Part shown: positions 35,455-43,808 of the stretch, one piece after another | How positions within the stretch are numbered: position 1 is the first letter of the stretch | Layout of the letters: each line of letters starts with the position of its first letter | Assembly: GCA_031315865.1 (NCBI GenBank) | Contig: JALDRJ010000002.1 | Location: 2,516,001 to 2,580,000 of the forward strand | Source: Nitrospirales bacterium | Lineage (GTDB): Bacteria; Nitrospirota; Nitrospiria; Nitrospirales; UBA8639 | Length of the DNA stretch: 64,000 nt | Direction: 5' to 3' | Program-made: the position numbers and the translations under genes | The notes under the pieces: generated by a model | Databases searched by the model: none | What the model saw: only the letters and a program-made list of their open reading frames with translations | What the model was told of the DNA's origin: nothing

Positions 35455-36111
35455 ATGGCAGAAATTAATCTACTAGAAAAGTTGCCAAACACGAAGCGCA
35501 ATATACAAAAGCGTCAAGATGCACAGACATCTGAAAATATCGCGATTGCTCGTGAGTATGGAGCGCAGTATTTTGATGGTCCACGAGAATTAGGATATGG
35601 AGGGTATCGATATGATGGTCGGTGGATTCCTGTAGCTGAAGACATGGTGAAACACTTTGGGCTCAAGGCTGGAGACCGAGTTCTTGATGTGGGGTGCGCA
35701 AAAGGATTTTTAGTCAAGGATCTTATGAAGGTCTGCCCGGGATTAGATGTGTTTGGCATCGATATCTCTGAGTACGCGTTGATGCATTGTGAGCCTGAAA
35801 TTATAGGCCGGCTTCATTTGGGTAATGCAAAACGACTTCCCTTTCCTGACAAAAGTTTTGATGCGGTCATTTCGCTCAATACGATTCATAACCTGGATCG
35901 AACTGAAGCCGTCACGGCCATTGCAGAGATAGAGCGATTGGCGCCAGGGAGAGGATTTATTCAGGTCGATTCGTATCGGACAGCGGAGCAGCGGGAGATT
36001 TTTCTTTCTTGGGTGCTGACGGCCAAGTTTCATGATTATCCTGATGGGTGGATTTCAGTATTTCAGGAGGCGAATTTTACGGGAGATTGGAACTGGACAA
36101 TAGTGGAGTAA
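35455..36111 (+). CDS. Class I SAM-dependent methyltransferase
   Basis: The 218-residue protein has motif I VLDVGCAKGFLVKDL and the acidic loop VFGIDISEYAL. Motif IV-like SFDAVISLNTIHNLDR follows. It lies in the heptose module between two SDR genes, 22 bases after the first. It probably methylates a sugar hydroxyl or a phosphate, which is inference from context. The ribosome site aggtgaag precedes the ATG. Confidence 0.82.
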   Translation: MAEINLLEKLPNTKRNIQKRQDAQTSENIAIAREYGAQYFDGPRELGYGGYRYDGRWIPVAEDMVKHFGLKAGDRVLDVGCAKGFLVKDLMKVCPGLDVFGIDISEYALMHCEPEIIGRLHLGNAKRLPFPDKSFDAVISLNTIHNLDRTEAVTAIAEIERLAPGRGFIQVDSYRTAEQREIFLSWVLTAKFHDYPDGWISVFQEANFTGDWNWTIVE

Positions 36112-36147
36112 GCAGTATTTTTTGAAGGTTTATTTGGAGAGACATTT

Positions 36148-37137
36148 ATGAAAACGTATGCGGTTCTTGGAGGAGGTGGATCATTCGGCATTCATACGGC
36201 TTTGTACTTAATGGAGCAGGCTGATGTCAAAAAAGTAATTGGAATTGGTCGGAATCCCTTGAGGCCAGAGCCGTTTTCCTTAAACGTTGAGAAACATCCA
36301 AAGTATTCCTATCATGCCTATCATGTCACGTACGAATTAGATCTCTTGTTAGAATTACTCGATAAGGAGAAGCCGGAAGTAATCGTCAATTATGCTGCGC
36401 AAGGAGAGGGCGCTGTTTCCTGGAAACACTCGTGGCGATTTTTTGAAACCAATTCCATGGGCCTCGCTCGGCTTGCGGAGGAACTCATGAAACGGTCCTG
36501 GCTTGAACGATTTATTCAGATTGGCACATCGGAGATGTACGGGTCGGTGACACACGCCACGAAAGAAGACGAACCAATCAAGCCGACGAGTCCGTATGCT
36601 GCATCGAAAGTGGCCTTCGATATGTACTTAATGTCTGTGCATAAATTTTTAAAATTTCCGATGAACATCATTCGACCGTCGAATGCGTATTGTCCAGGAC
36701 AGTTGCTGCACCGTGTTGTTCCACGAGCTGTGATTAGTGGCCTGTTAAAGAAAAAGTTACCGCTTCATGGGGGAGGAAAAGCAGAAAAATCCTACATTCA
36801 CGCACGCGACTTAGGCCGAGCGATTCACTTGGTTTCTGAAAAAGCTCCACTGGGAACAACCTACAATGCGGGTCCGCTTCAACCAACGGCCATTCGGACG
36901 TTAGTGGAAAAAACAGCGAATGCTTTGGACATGAAGTTCGACGAACTTTGTGAAGTGACCGAAGATCGACTTGGGCAGGACTCGCGCTATTGGTTAGATT
37001 CCGGCGCTATTAAGCGAGATGTAGGATGGGAAGCCGAAATCGATCTTGATGAAGGTCTTCGAGAAATGGTGGCCTGGGGAAGAAAATACCTCGATCAACT
37101 GAAAAATTGGCCAATGGATTATGTGTTGAGAGGATGA
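36148..37137 (+). CDS. NAD-dependent SDR, dehydratase/epimerase type
   Basis: The 329-residue SDR has the slightly unusual NAD loop AVLGGGGSFGIHTAL, the strand VIVNYAAQGEGAVSW resembling RmlB dehydratases, and catalytic blocks QIGTSEMYGS and PYAASKVAFD (Tyr-x-x-x-Lys). The C-terminal part includes the SYIHARDLGRAIH substrate region. It resembles dTDP-glucose or GDP-mannose dehydratase family members. The nucleotide-sugar partner is unknown. The ggagag site is correct for the ATG. The next gene starts within a few bases. Confidence 0.83.
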   Translation: MKTYAVLGGGGSFGIHTALYLMEQADVKKVIGIGRNPLRPEPFSLNVEKHPKYSYHAYHVTYELDLLLELLDKEKPEVIVNYAAQGEGAVSWKHSWRFFETNSMGLARLAEELMKRSWLERFIQIGTSEMYGSVTHATKEDEPIKPTSPYAASKVAFDMYLMSVHKFLKFPMNIIRPSNAYCPGQLLHRVVPRAVISGLLKKKLPLHGGGKAEKSYIHARDLGRAIHLVSEKAPLGTTYNAGPLQPTAIRTLVEKTANALDMKFDELCEVTEDRLGQDSRYWLDSGAIKRDVGWEAEIDLDEGLREMVAWGRKYLDQLKNWPMDYVLRG

Positions 37138-37141
37138 CGTT

Positions 37142-37999
37142 ATGACTAGTGTACAAACGGCCCATGATTCTGTGTTAGACACGTTTGATGTCTCGACGGC
37201 TCGTAAGCGGTGTTTGATGTATCGACGGCGAATCCTTGAAATTTCACAACAAGTGACGGCTTTACACGTCGCCCCTGCATTTTCTTGTCTTGAGATGGTT
37301 GATGTGATTTATCATCAACTGATGCGGCCTGACTCTCAAGCGGGTCAGCTGGTTTACCGTGATAGTTTTCTTATGTCGAAGGGCCACGGATGTCTCTCGC
37401 AATACGTCGTATTAGAAGATATTGGTGTGCTGTCCCGAACAGATCTCGAAGAATATTGTACTCCGATTGGACAATTAGGCGCCCATCCTGATTATGGAGT
37501 TCCGGGCATTGAAGCTTCCACAGGTTCACTTGGTCATGGTATGGGGATTGCGACTGGCATGGCGTATGCTGATCAAATTAAAGATGATGATCGCTCGACC
37601 TTCGTTTTGATCTCGGATGGTGAGTTACAAGAAGGCTCAACGTGGGAAGCGATGATGATGGCTGCCAATTTAAAATTACGAAACCTTGTTGCCTTCGTCG
37701 ATCTCAACGACTTTGGTGGACTTGCTCGCATGAGCGATGGACATCCGGCTTTTTATCCAGTTTTGGACAAGATTCGTGCCTTTGGTTGGGAAGCGGTCGA
37801 AGTCAATGGACACGATAGTGCATCTATCGTGCAAGCGGTGAAAAGTCGTACTGGAAAGCAACCATATATGCTGGTTGGGAAAACCGTGAAGGGCAAGGGA
37901 GTGTCATTTATGGAGCATATTCCCATTTGGCATTATCGCTCTCCCAATCCAGAAGAGTATGCCCAGGCATTATCCGAGCTTGCAGAGGTCAGTGAATGA
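37142..37999 (+). CDS. Transketolase, N-terminal subunit
   Basis: Split transketolases consist of this thiamine-diphosphate-binding half and a separate C-terminal half. Signatures are SKGHGCLSQYVVLEDIG, the phosphate-site stretch STGSLGHGMGIATGMA and the ThDP/Mg motif SDGELQEGSTWEA with its downstream AFVDLNDFGG. Length 285 matches. With transaldolase from the same module it would interconvert sugar phosphates and raise sedoheptulose-7-phosphate, or transfer glycolaldehyde to a special acceptor. Its ATG start is 5 bases after the SDR stop, and its end overlaps the next ATG (ATGA). Confidence 0.9.
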   Translation: MTSVQTAHDSVLDTFDVSTARKRCLMYRRRILEISQQVTALHVAPAFSCLEMVDVIYHQLMRPDSQAGQLVYRDSFLMSKGHGCLSQYVVLEDIGVLSRTDLEEYCTPIGQLGAHPDYGVPGIEASTGSLGHGMGIATGMAYADQIKDDDRSTFVLISDGELQEGSTWEAMMMAANLKLRNLVAFVDLNDFGGLARMSDGHPAFYPVLDKIRAFGWEAVEVNGHDSASIVQAVKSRTGKQPYMLVGKTVKGKGVSFMEHIPIWHYRSPNPEEYAQALSELAEVSE

Positions 38000-38916
38000 G
38001 AAACACATTTGCGAGTACCTTTTATGAGGCAGGGAAAAAAGATGCTCGTTTGTCGGTGGTCGTCGCGGATATTTCTCCGGCGGGATCCATACAAAAATTT
38101 CGCGAAGATTTTCCTGCCCGGTTTGTGAATACTGGAGTATCCGAGCAAATTATGATTGGCATGTGTGCGGGAATGGCGTTAAGAGGTCTTCGTCCGTTTG
38201 CGTATACCATTGCTACATTTACCTTATTTCGTCCATTTGAGTTTGTTCGAGACGACCTGTGTTATCAAAATCTTCCTGTCACGATCGTCGGCATTGGAGG
38301 AGGTGTGACCTATTCCACCTTGGGGAGTACGCATCATGCAATGGAAGATGTCGCAGTGGCAGGTGCGATTCCCAATATGTCCATCATTGCTCCCTGTGAT
38401 CCGGAAGAAACCCGGGCAGCGACTCTCTGGTGCACGGAGCAGACGCGAGGTCCTGTATATTTGCGGCTTGGAAAAGCAGGAGAGCCTGACTTTACATCGC
38501 ACGTGAGCGATCCATGGGAATTCGGAAAAATTCGATTTCTACAAAAAGGCCATGATGTCTGTATCCTTTGCTATGGGCCAATCATGAAGTTAGCGTTTCA
38601 ATTGGCTCAAGCTTTTGAGAAGCAAGGAAAAACCGTCTCAGTTGTGTCGGTTCATACAGTAAAGCCATTAGACCGAACGGGACTCACCTCCGTACTAGCT
38701 GAACACAATCAGGTGATTGTACTTGAGGAATGTGTGCCTCGTGGGGGATTGGGGGGGCAGGTCAAAGAGCTTGCTTGGGAACAACAAGCACGGTGCCGCC
38801 TTGATACCTTTTCCCTTCGTGACGAATTCCTTCATTGTTATGGGACACATGCCGATTTACTCAAAGAGCATGGCTTAGAGCTTCACAGCATTTCAACTCG
38901 CTTAGGGCTTGTATGA
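37996..38916 (+). CDS. Transketolase, C-terminal subunit
   Basis: This 306-residue half carries the pyrimidine-binding domain (SVVVADISPAGSIQKF, then FVNTGVSEQIMIGMCAGMALRG, where Glu activates ThDP) and the C-terminal regulatory domain (VSVHTVKPLDRTGL). The ATGA overlap with the N-terminal subunit couples translation, as expected for a heterotetramer. It sits at the end of the heptose module. Dedicated transketolase genes occur in other glycan clusters, but the acceptor here is not shown by sequence. Confidence 0.9.
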   Translation: MRNTFASTFYEAGKKDARLSVVVADISPAGSIQKFREDFPARFVNTGVSEQIMIGMCAGMALRGLRPFAYTIATFTLFRPFEFVRDDLCYQNLPVTIVGIGGGVTYSTLGSTHHAMEDVAVAGAIPNMSIIAPCDPEETRAATLWCTEQTRGPVYLRLGKAGEPDFTSHVSDPWEFGKIRFLQKGHDVCILCYGPIMKLAFQLAQAFEKQGKTVSVVSVHTVKPLDRTGLTSVLAEHNQVIVLEECVPRGGLGGQVKELAWEQQARCRLDTFSLRDEFLHCYGTHADLLKEHGLELHSISTRLGLV

Positions 38917-40148
38917 CAAGCCCAAGTTCCTCTCCCATTATCCTTACGAACACAAAGCTTGCGATGTATGGTGGCTCTCCAGTTCGGGTCACACCGATGC
39001 CTCCTCGCTATGCGCTTGGCGAGGAAGAGAAGGCGATGATTGAGCAAGTGCTTGCCTATTACCGTGATCGAAAAGTTGACCCAGGTTATCAAGGTCCATT
39101 TGAAAAACTTTACACTGACGAATTCGTTGCGATGATGGATGGAGGCTATGCCGATGCAGTAGCTACAGGCACCGCAGCATTATTTGTTGCCATCGCGGCT
39201 CTAGAATTGGCCAAGGGAAGTGAGGTGTTGGTCTCGCCCATCACAGACCCAGGGACCATTAGTGCGATCATCTTGAATGGACTCACGCCACGCCTTATGG
39301 ATAGCAAGCAAGGAGAATACAATATCGGGGTCGACCAGTTTCTTGAACGCGTTACCCCCGCAACTAAAGCTGTAGTCCTCGTCCATGCTGTTGGTCGGGC
39401 GTGTGAAGTGGACAAAATTGTCCCAGAAGCGCGTAACAGAAATATTCGCGTGCTCGAAGATTGTAGCCAGGCTCATGGAGCAAAAATCTTCGGTCGTCCA
39501 GTAGGTACGTTTGGCGATATTGCCGCATTCTCCACAATGTACAGGAAGGCCCATATGACTGGGGCTTCCGGTGGTGTGGTGTATTCAAGAGATCTCGAAC
39601 GATTTCGTCTTGCATTGGCGTATGCAGATCGAGGCAAGCCGCGCTGGCGTAAAGACTATGATGATCGAAACCCTAAAGGGTTTTTATTTCCAGCGTTAAA
39701 TCTCCACACGGATGAAATTTCATGTGGTATTGGACTCGCTTCCTTGAAACGTCTTTCACATACTATGATGAGGCGTCTCTCATTTGTCGCCGATATTTCG
39801 GCGAAATTGCTCGAGAGCTCGAAAGTATGCCGACCCTATGGATATTCCCCAACTGATTCTCCCTTTACCTACCCAATTTTTGTAGACGAAAACTTCATTG
39901 ATGTGAGTAAGATCGAATTCGCTTCAGCCGTGGAAAAAGAGGGAATTGGTCTCAGCCCGCATTATGAATATCTTGTTTCAGACTGGCCATGGGTGCATTC
40001 GTATTTGTCAGACGAATTCGTACCGATCAATGCGAAGCGGGTTCGTGATCAAACCTTTAATCTCTACCTGAATGAGAATTATGGAACACAAGAGGTTGAG
40101 GATATCGCGACTGCCATTTGCAAAGTGGAGCGTTACTTTACAAGGTAA
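38913..40148 (+). CDS. DegT/DnrJ/EryC1/StrS-type PLP aminotransferase
   Basis: The 411-residue protein is a fold-I PLP enzyme acting on nucleotide keto-sugars. ATGTAALFVAIAAL is the PLP phosphate region, VLEDCSQAHGA the aspartate pair with PLP, and Lys 212 in FSTMYRKAHMTG the Schiff-base lysine. The C-terminal part (FPALNLHTDEISCGIG) matches the family. The ATG is inside the previous TGA (ATGA). It is preceded in the pathway by two oxidoreductase or dehydrogenase genes, so it may make an amino-sugar. A longer frame from 38835 would overlap the transketolase and is unlikely. Confidence 0.87.
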   Translation: MTSPSSSPIILTNTKLAMYGGSPVRVTPMPPRYALGEEEKAMIEQVLAYYRDRKVDPGYQGPFEKLYTDEFVAMMDGGYADAVATGTAALFVAIAALELAKGSEVLVSPITDPGTISAIILNGLTPRLMDSKQGEYNIGVDQFLERVTPATKAVVLVHAVGRACEVDKIVPEARNRNIRVLEDCSQAHGAKIFGRPVGTFGDIAAFSTMYRKAHMTGASGGVVYSRDLERFRLALAYADRGKPRWRKDYDDRNPKGFLFPALNLHTDEISCGIGLASLKRLSHTMMRRLSFVADISAKLLESSKVCRPYGYSPTDSPFTYPIFVDENFIDVSKIEFASAVEKEGIGLSPHYEYLVSDWPWVHSYLSDEFVPINAKRVRDQTFNLYLNENYGTQEVEDIATAICKVERYFTR

Positions 40149-40224
40149 GAGGGTTGCAAGAGTTTCGTGCGCAAGGCAGTCGCAATCAACTCATTAATGC
40201 GGGGCTTATCGTTATATCCGAATT

Positions 40225-40582
40225 TTGGGGATCTTGATCATCGTGTTTGCGAAGGTACAGATCGATCCGATACGAACTTCGGTGAATTTACATAGCTTTC
40301 AAAAGAAGGAGTACTTATTTGACTTGGACGAGATTTTAGAATTTAAACCACGAGCTAATGTGCATATGACTGCCATGCTGGATCATCACGATTCGATATA
40401 TATATACAGATGATCGAGGAGGAAGAGTTGATTGGTTGTCTACTGAGTCGATGAACGTTAAATTTAACTTCGTCAATCTTCGTAAGCGATTTATCGCAAT
40501 GAAGCAAGCGGAGAAGGAGTTATTGTTGCCAGGAGAGACATATGAAGGCACAAATTCATCAAGTCATAACCCAAGAAATTAA
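40225..40582 (+). pseudogene. Decayed or frameshifted reading frame at a (AT)n run
   Basis: Two plus-strand frames join at 40393-40406, a run cgatatatatatac. Upstream the frame reads EYLFDLDEILEFKPRANVHM and ends IYIYR-stop. One extra TA unit would continue it as YTDDRGGRVDWLSTESMNV, then KRFIAMKQAEKELLLPGETY and a stop at 40580-40582. The downstream part is clearly protein-like, so this looks like one gene broken at a dinucleotide repeat. I cannot name the protein. Start at 40225 is TTG and uncertain. A phase-variable switch is possible, but simple decay is more likely. Confidence 0.4.
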
Positions 40583-40717
40583 GCATCAGCTGTGAGTAAA
40601 GTGTTCAAGTCGAAACTCGGCGAATGATGGTTCCGTGGTGGCGTAAGGCGACAGTCGTAGTTCCTCGGTGTTTGTGTATTAATCGTAGGGTGTAAATTTT
40701 TGTTTAACATAACATGG

Positions 40718-40738
40718 CAGGGGATTATCCCTGTTTTT
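40718..40738 (+). terminator. Probable intrinsic terminator
   Basis: The stem caggg/ccctg with a short loop is followed directly by five T residues. It lies 570 bases past the DegT gene and just before the stop of the convergent gene at 40741. It may end transcription of the heptose module or of the decayed frame. Confidence 0.4.
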
Positions 40739-40740
40739 GG

Positions 40741-42060
40741 TTAGGGCATTGGTTGTTCAAGTCTCGTAGAGTTTTCTATATTCGTTGCCATTTCGTAAAA
40801 TTCATGTTCCAGGACATCCAGTGTATCATCCTTCCAGACTAATCTCTGGAAACGTGTAGCAAACGGCAATTGTCCTCCGATTGTAAAGCCAATTTTAGAG
40901 ATAATTTCTTCTGTCGTTTGTGGTACGGACGGGGTCACGATCTTAAAGATGAGGAGTCTCGTCCTTCTGTTGAGTGCACTCATGAATAAAGGGCCATTAT
41001 TAATTCCTAGATTCAAGAAACTGCTTTCATAGAGCGACATTCGTAGCCATACGTTCCATGAAGCTTCCCGAAACACCTCGAATGCAGTCAGTGCTGGAGG
41101 AAGGGGATCTAATGTCCGTTCCGTATCAAGGATGAACACAGGGAAGAATTGTGTGGAGTCGAGACGGTTCGCAAATTCTATCCATGCGTGTATGTTGCTG
41201 TTTCGTGCTTTCATGAATGAGTAATCGCGCAGGGTAATCGTGATTAATTTTCGGCCAGATAGACGAGCGGTCAACCATTGTGTCACATAGCGTATCCCCT
41301 GGGCAGGACTTCGAAGGCATCCCGCTTCTTGGGCAAATGGAGAGTCAGGATTGATGTTCAAGAGTTCTGATGGGTGATGCGAGATTGGTAAATGTGGTTC
41401 GTAGAGTTCCGGGTAGATGTGAGACCCCGCCCTGGTTCGGTATTGATGCACATGTTGACGTGAGGGGAGGAGCGTATATCCTGCGAATGAAGGGACGAAT
41501 GTCAAGATTGGCAACACGATGTTATGCAGTCGCCATCGTCTCGTTTCCGTGTCCACGGCGGATTCATACAGGGCCCGTTCCTCTCGAAAGCCATCATAGT
41601 TGCCGGGAACGATCACGAAGTGGATGTTCTCGAGACCTGCGTGACGTCGTGCGAGTTCTGCAGACGCAACAAACCAACTGACGTCGTATGTCACTGGAGC
41701 GACTTGAAGGTCGTAAAAAGCATAGAGTGTGTTATTGTTCATCATAAGGTCCGGATGATATTTCCGTGAAAGGTGTCGAGTGGGCCACAATGTAGCTCCA
41801 ATGAGTTGCCGACATATTTTATGCACCGAACGTCCTTGTGACGTGTGTGGTGTGCGGTAGCGAAGTCTTCGCAGAAGCCACTGCAAACCTTCGGATCGTA
41901 CGGTATCAATAAGGCTTGTGAGTTCGGTTTTGCTGGATCGAGCGTGTGAAGAATCTTGTTGCTGCATACATTGTGCTGAACATTTTGTGCAGGAACGTGC
42001 CGTATGGCGTGGGTAAAGATGTGTCAGGTCAAGGTTATTGTCGATAATTGAGACTAGCAA
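40741..42060 (-). CDS. Hypothetical protein, unknown family, minus-strand within island
   Basis: The 439-residue product has no motif I can name. Central features are LYAFYDLQVAPVTYDVSWFV, a strand-turn VIVPGNYDGFREE, RKLITITLRDYSFMKARNSN and VFILDTERTLDPLPP. Alternating strand-helix content suggests a two-domain Rossmann-like or GT-B-like enzyme. The start is a TTG at 42060; a Met at 41967 gives a shorter form without an obvious ribosome site. The gene is opposite to its neighbours. Its gene context (next to carbamoyltransferase and the FYF-FWGE family) suggests a glycosyltransferase-like role; that is inference. Confidence 0.5.
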   Translation of the reverse strand: MLVSIIDNNLDLTHLYPRHTARSCTKCSAQCMQQQDSSHARSSKTELTSLIDTVRSEGLQWLLRRLRYRTPHTSQGRSVHKICRQLIGATLWPTRHLSRKYHPDLMMNNNTLYAFYDLQVAPVTYDVSWFVASAELARRHAGLENIHFVIVPGNYDGFREERALYESAVDTETRRWRLHNIVLPILTFVPSFAGYTLLPSRQHVHQYRTRAGSHIYPELYEPHLPISHHPSELLNINPDSPFAQEAGCLRSPAQGIRYVTQWLTARLSGRKLITITLRDYSFMKARNSNIHAWIEFANRLDSTQFFPVFILDTERTLDPLPPALTAFEVFREASWNVWLRMSLYESSFLNLGINNGPLFMSALNRRTRLLIFKIVTPSVPQTTEEIISKIGFTIGGQLPFATRFQRLVWKDDTLDVLEHEFYEMATNIENSTRLEQPMP

Positions 42061-42177
42061 TCCGAAGATGCCTTGTCAAAGATTTCATGTGTCATACTGT
42101 CCTTGAAGAGCTTCCGCGAGTACCTAAGTGATCGTGATAAGTTGGGGAGTGTCGTGCAACGCAGGGGAGCGTAGAAG

Positions 42178-43590
42178 ATGACTAAGTCTCAAGTGGTTTC
42201 GACATCATCCCATGATCTTCCTGATGGAACGATTGTCTCGAATGAAAATATTCCTCCATTCTATTTTGTCGTGGTGTTTTGGGGTAAGCAATTTGCTCGA
42301 TACTTGACTCGCTATTGTTTGCCGAGTTTACTGTCGACCAAAAACCTTCCTGCTCTGGGGGCGATGTCGCAGCATAAGTTTCTCTTTTGCACGACGAAGG
42401 AAGATTGGAATTCTCTTACGCAGACGACTATTTTTCTGCGACTACAAAAGCATATTACCCCTCACTTTATCGAAATTCCTCCTGCCCCACCTGAGAAGTC
42501 TGGCTGCGAGCACATGGGCGTAGGCCATAAGCTCGCAGCGCAACTGGCTTTTCAGGACCGAGCCTGTGGTGTGTTTCTCACACCGGATCTCATGGTCTCT
42601 GATGGGACGGTTTTGTCATTGCTCAGATGTGCCAAAGCTGGCTATAAAGTCGTGTTAACGGCAGCGCTTCGGTTTAGTGAGGAGTCATGGTTTGAGCAAC
42701 TTAAGGGGTTTGGTTATCTTATGGATGAAGAGAGCCAGGATGCGTGTGATTCTCCTTTAACCTTGACAAGTCGACAAATGGTTCAAGCAGGAATCCAAAG
42801 CTTCCATAGTCAAACTCTACGCTACGAGTGGGAAGCGCCTTATTTTTCCAGCTTTCCTTGTGCTTGCTGGTGGCGAGTGCCTGGCGAGGATGGACTTGTT
42901 CTACATTCTCTCAGTTGGGCTCCATTTTTATGCGACTATTCGGCAATCTCGACGCATGATACGAGTGTGTTCGATGTCTGGACCTTAGATGGAGACTATA
43001 TTCATCAAAATTTTAAACAATCAGAGGATATTTATGTTGTGACCGATTCGGATGAAATGATGCTCGTGAGTTGGGCTCCATCAGAAGATCGTGCTCAATC
43101 CACTCGGCCGAACCCTATTAAAGGTCTTCCAGTAGTAGGAAAATGGGTCAAGGGCGGGATTCTTAGAGCAGCCATGCTTAGCGGAATATTTGACGAATTA
43201 AAACAGCGGATTTTTTTCTTGCCCGTGAGATGGCATGCGAAAGAACTCACTGCAAATTGGGAAGTGACGGAACGACGGGCCCAGCAGACTTTGCAACACT
43301 ACCTGTGGGATTGTAGGTCTGACTTGCCTGAGTCCGATGCAGGGTGTTACCCAAAATCGCATAAGACCTCAAAGACTTTCAACGAACATGTTCGCTACTA
43401 TAGTTTTCTCCCGATGGTGACAATTGGACGTCTATGGATGATTCTGTCTGATCTTTATATGTTCAGGCGACGACTCACTTGGAAACTGGGGTTGGCTATG
43501 CGTGGAGACTCAGAAGTTTGGGGAAGAATCTTTCGACGTGTGGGGATTATTTGGAAGACGCTTCGCGGAGTGCCAATCAGGAACTTGTAG
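42178..43590 (+). CDS. FYF-FWGE family protein, paralogue 1 (putative glycan enzyme)
   Basis: This 470-residue protein is one of five paralogues in the window. It carries all shared blocks: PFYFVVVFWGKQF near residue 27, FLFCTTKEDW, the central MGVGHK and ACGVFLTPDLMVSDGTV, KVVLTAALRF, ETLRYEW-type LRYEWEAPYF, HDTSVFDVWTLDGDYIHQNF and VVTDSDEMMLVSW. Acidic pairs in DGD, DSDE and TPDL-SDG fit a GT-A-like nucleotide-sugar binding fold, but this is a guess. The N-terminus has a 26-residue extension not found in the others. It precedes a carbamoyltransferase, 218 bases on. Confidence 0.7.
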   Translation: MTKSQVVSTSSHDLPDGTIVSNENIPPFYFVVVFWGKQFARYLTRYCLPSLLSTKNLPALGAMSQHKFLFCTTKEDWNSLTQTTIFLRLQKHITPHFIEIPPAPPEKSGCEHMGVGHKLAAQLAFQDRACGVFLTPDLMVSDGTVLSLLRCAKAGYKVVLTAALRFSEESWFEQLKGFGYLMDEESQDACDSPLTLTSRQMVQAGIQSFHSQTLRYEWEAPYFSSFPCACWWRVPGEDGLVLHSLSWAPFLCDYSAISTHDTSVFDVWTLDGDYIHQNFKQSEDIYVVTDSDEMMLVSWAPSEDRAQSTRPNPIKGLPVVGKWVKGGILRAAMLSGIFDELKQRIFFLPVRWHAKELTANWEVTERRAQQTLQHYLWDCRSDLPESDAGCYPKSHKTSKTFNEHVRYYSFLPMVTIGRLWMILSDLYMFRRRLTWKLGLAMRGDSEVWGRIFRRVGIIWKTLRGVPIRNL

Positions 43591-43808
43591 GACACGCTGC
43601 AAAACGTAAGTTTTCCCCTCTATCGCTGTGCACCAATTGTATGATCTTCAAGAACAGGCAAGCTGAATTTTCCGGAAGGCATTGTCGTGAGGAAATCATC
43701 TACTCTTATGCGATACCGGGAGCAAGCATTGAGGACCCCCTTTTCTGGGAAAACAAATTAGGATAGCGTCAGAATTTCTGAGAGCTTATCTTCATATTAA
43801 GGAGTACG

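Noticed and set aside
43591-43808. Short plus-strand frame that overlaps the end of paralogue 1
   Set aside because: It mainly reads the paralogue gene in another frame and has no family resemblance.
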